Shown: piece by piece, positions 62,431 to 64,000 of the stretch
Layout of the letters: each line of letters opens with the position of its first letter
Numbering within the stretch: the stretch's first letter is position 1
Source of the DNA: Paenibacillus sp. FSL H7-0331
GTDB taxonomy: Bacteria > Bacillota > Bacilli > Paenibacillales > NBRC-103111
Direction: 5' to 3'
Length of the DNA stretch: 64,000 nt
Assembly (NCBI RefSeq): GCF_001956045.1
Contig: NZ_MRTH01000032.1
Location: 1-64,000, forward strand
Translations under genes and position numbers: made by a program
The notes under the pieces: generated by a model
Seen by the model: only the letters and a program-made list of their open reading frames with translations
Told to the model about the DNA's origin: nothing
Databases searched by the model: none

Positions 62431-64000
62431 ATGAATCTAAAGGGGTTTAAGCGTTTCATCGTGATACTCATGACTATTATCCTGGTCATAGGATCTATTC
62501 CGGTATCGGTAGCAGCTGAAGATCACACGAGCAGCGGCAGCTCGATCCTGTTTACCGACAGCTTTGAGAGCAGATCATTTACGCAAAACCATTGGAAGGA
62601 TGTACCTGCCCAGTGGGATGTAAAGACAGAGGGGAACCTGAGCTCACTGCAAGCAGTGAACTCGAATACCAGGACCTTTTTGCAAAATGTGGATGCGGCC
62701 AGTTGGACCGATTATGAAATGAGTTTCAAGGCTAAGTTTACTTCCAATGTAGTAGGCCGGGCAGAATTTTTTGTTCGTGCGGATCAGAATGGAAATTTCT
62801 ATTCCGTGGAGGCGCAAATCGCGCAAAATCAATCTCAGAGCGTTGTATTTAAGATGCATCGTTGGTCTAACATGGTTTATCAGGGAAATATAACGACCAA
62901 TGTTACCCATACCTTCGACCCGACCGCATGGCATGTTTACAAGGTTGAAGTTAAGGGAAGTACGATTAAGCTTTGGATAGATGATAGCCTTATCATTACG
63001 GGGACAGACCCCAATCATCATTATCCTGCTGGAAATATCGGCTTCCGCAGTCAAAATATTGGTCTACAGATGGATGAGCTTACCGTAAAGGGGCAAGGAG
63101 GCACCGAAGAGCCAGCTAAGGAGTTTCAGCTCGTACATACACCCATTACCCAAATTTCGGCAACCGGAGGAGCTGAACTTACTGCGCATATTCCAGCTCC
63201 ATCCGCGGTGACAGGGCAAGTATATTACAGGTACGGATATGCCGAAGACGGTGCTATTTATGAAAGCGCAAACATGAATAAGGGAGCTGGAGATAACTAC
63301 ACCGTTCGTGTCCCTGGTCCTCACTCGGCTGAAAGGACTACTATGAACTATATGATTGAGGCTGCAGATTCCGGTGGGAGCCATCTATCGAGCGGTTATC
63401 GGGATCACTTCACCAATCCTTCATTTACGGCAGCCCATTTTACCCAAGTACCCGAGCAATGGATTGTTACTCATGACTCAGGGATTCCTGTCATGAAGGC
63501 TAATGCGTCCAATACGCGTAACTATTTGACCCAAGCTAATGCTGAAGGCTGGAGGGACTATGACGTAGAATTCAAGGGCAAATTCACGAAGAAAGCCGAC
63601 GGTCTGGCCGAATTTTATTTCAGGGCCGATGAAGCAGGCAATTACTACGCTATTGAAGCACAGACCTTGGCAGCTTCCAACCAGGTTACACTGAAGCTGC
63701 ACTACTGGGAGAGCAACGTATATAAGGGCAACTTGACGGCTAATGTGACAACCACTTTAGACACTTCCATCTGGAATGACTACCGGATCAAAGCAAGGGG
63801 AGGACAGTTCAGCCTATTCGTAAATGGCAATGAGTTGATTTCGGCTACGGATGCCAATAATCGCTTTCCAACCGGAGGTATTGGCTTTCGCTCTAACAAT
63901 GTGGGACTGGAGATTGCAGCGTTGTCCGTCAGCCATCCAGTACAAGTGACTGGCTTTCAGCAGCTTTCTTTAACCCATACTCCCAAGACGACAGTACCTT
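62431..64000 (+). CDS. secreted modular polysaccharide-active protein, cut by window edge
   Basis: At least 523 residues. The signal peptide ends at about residue 29 (IGSIPVSVAAED). Two lectin-like (concanavalin/LamG or DUF1080-type) beta-sandwich domains follow: about 43-213 (DSFESRSFTQNHWKDVPAQW to GNIGFRSQNIGLQMDELTV) and about 325-500 (DHFTNPSFTAAHFTQVPEQW to GGIGFRSNNVGLEIAALSV). They are separated by an Ig-like HTPITQISATGGAELTAHIP module, and another HTP module starts at the edge. Family knowledge: such modules decorate large extracellular glycoside hydrolases and polysaccharide lyases. Last visible gene of the second lpl operon, so it likely degrades the polymer whose fragments are imported. 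GAAGGAGG precedes the ATG. Confidence 0.85.
   Translation, partial: MNLKGFKRFIVILMTIILVIGSIPVSVAAEDHTSSGSSILFTDSFESRSFTQNHWKDVPAQWDVKTEGNLSSLQAVNSNTRTFLQNVDAASWTDYEMSFKAKFTSNVVGRAEFFVRADQNGNFYSVEAQIAQNQSQSVVFKMHRWSNMVYQGNITTNVTHTFDPTAWHVYKVEVKGSTIKLWIDDSLIITGTDPNHHYPAGNIGFRSQNIGLQMDELTVKGQGGTEEPAKEFQLVHTPITQISATGGAELTAHIPAPSAVTGQVYYRYGYAEDGAIYESANMNKGAGDNYTVRVPGPHSAERTTMNYMIEAADSGGSHLSSGYRDHFTNPSFTAAHFTQVPEQWIVTHDSGIPVMKANASNTRNYLTQANAEGWRDYDVEFKGKFTKKADGLAEFYFRADEAGNYYAIEAQTLAASNQVTLKLHYWESNVYKGNLTANVTTTLDTSIWNDYRIKARGGQFSLFVNGNELISATDANNRFPTGGIGFRSNNVGLEIAALSVSHPVQVTGFQQLSLTHTPKTTVP

Overview
The window looks like chromosomal DNA of a Gram-positive, low-to-mid GC, spore-former-type bacterium, most probably Paenibacillus or a close relative. 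This is inferred from gene content: two LplABC-type sugar transport operons with YesM/YesN or membrane-bound AraC regulators, a BceRS-BceAB module, several ABC-2 bacitracin/lantibiotic-type exporters with their own two-component systems, an ECF sigma factor with a DUF4179 anti-sigma factor, a SecA2 homologue, and strong AGGAGG-type ribosome binding sites. No rRNA, tRNA or CRISPR array was seen.

Layout. 1-0.8 kb: edge of an IS110 element and one unknown gene. 1.3-3.9 kb: LytTR regulator fused to a degenerate ABC ATPase domain, with an ABC transporter. 4.0-6.3 kb: secA2. 6.3-16.4 kb: eroded accessory DNA (frameshifted protein with a G10 tract, group II intron tail, coiled-coil protein, broken BlaI and BlaR1, dead two-component system, IS110 remains, DUF1835 gene, dead MerR gene). 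16.5-17.3 kb: M48 protease. 18-23.9 kb: minus-strand Bce-type module with a DUF418 membrane protein. 24-24.7 kb: decayed paralogue of the coiled-coil locus. 25-29.3 kb: minus-strand two-component system plus three-gene ABC-2 exporter. 29.8-31.9 kb: small membrane protein, IS6/IS3 debris, dead secreted protein. 32-36.4 kb: another two-component system plus ABC-2 exporter. 36.5-38.1 kb: pseudogenes and one half of a 473-bp duplication. 38.2-40 kb: ECF sigma/anti-sigma. 40.3-42.6 kb: dead hydrolase divergent from TetR, and a zinc ribbon protein. 43-52.2 kb: Tat-exported beta-helix/C1q-like protein divergent from YesM/YesN and an LplBCA operon. 52.3-54 kb: YmcC-like membrane protein divergent from a second TetR. 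54-56.1 kb: IS6 remnant with truncated YesM and an internally deleted YesN. 56.3-64 kb: membrane AraC regulator, second LplBCA operon, and a secreted modular protein running off the window.

Two themes link the genes. First, four to five modules each pair a sensor/regulator with an ABC exporter of the antimicrobial-peptide resistance type, and most have a recognisable direct-repeat operator, so the left half resembles an envelope-defence island. Second, the right half is built from polysaccharide-uptake loci; a nearly identical 30-bp site lies upstream of both the YesM/beta-helix divergon and the LplBCA operon. Between them is heavy decay: at least ten pseudogenes carry in-frame stops, homopolymer frameshifts or deletions, mostly next to IS fragments. 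Some lesions could be sequencing errors, but the multiple lesions per gene argue for real erosion in most cases.
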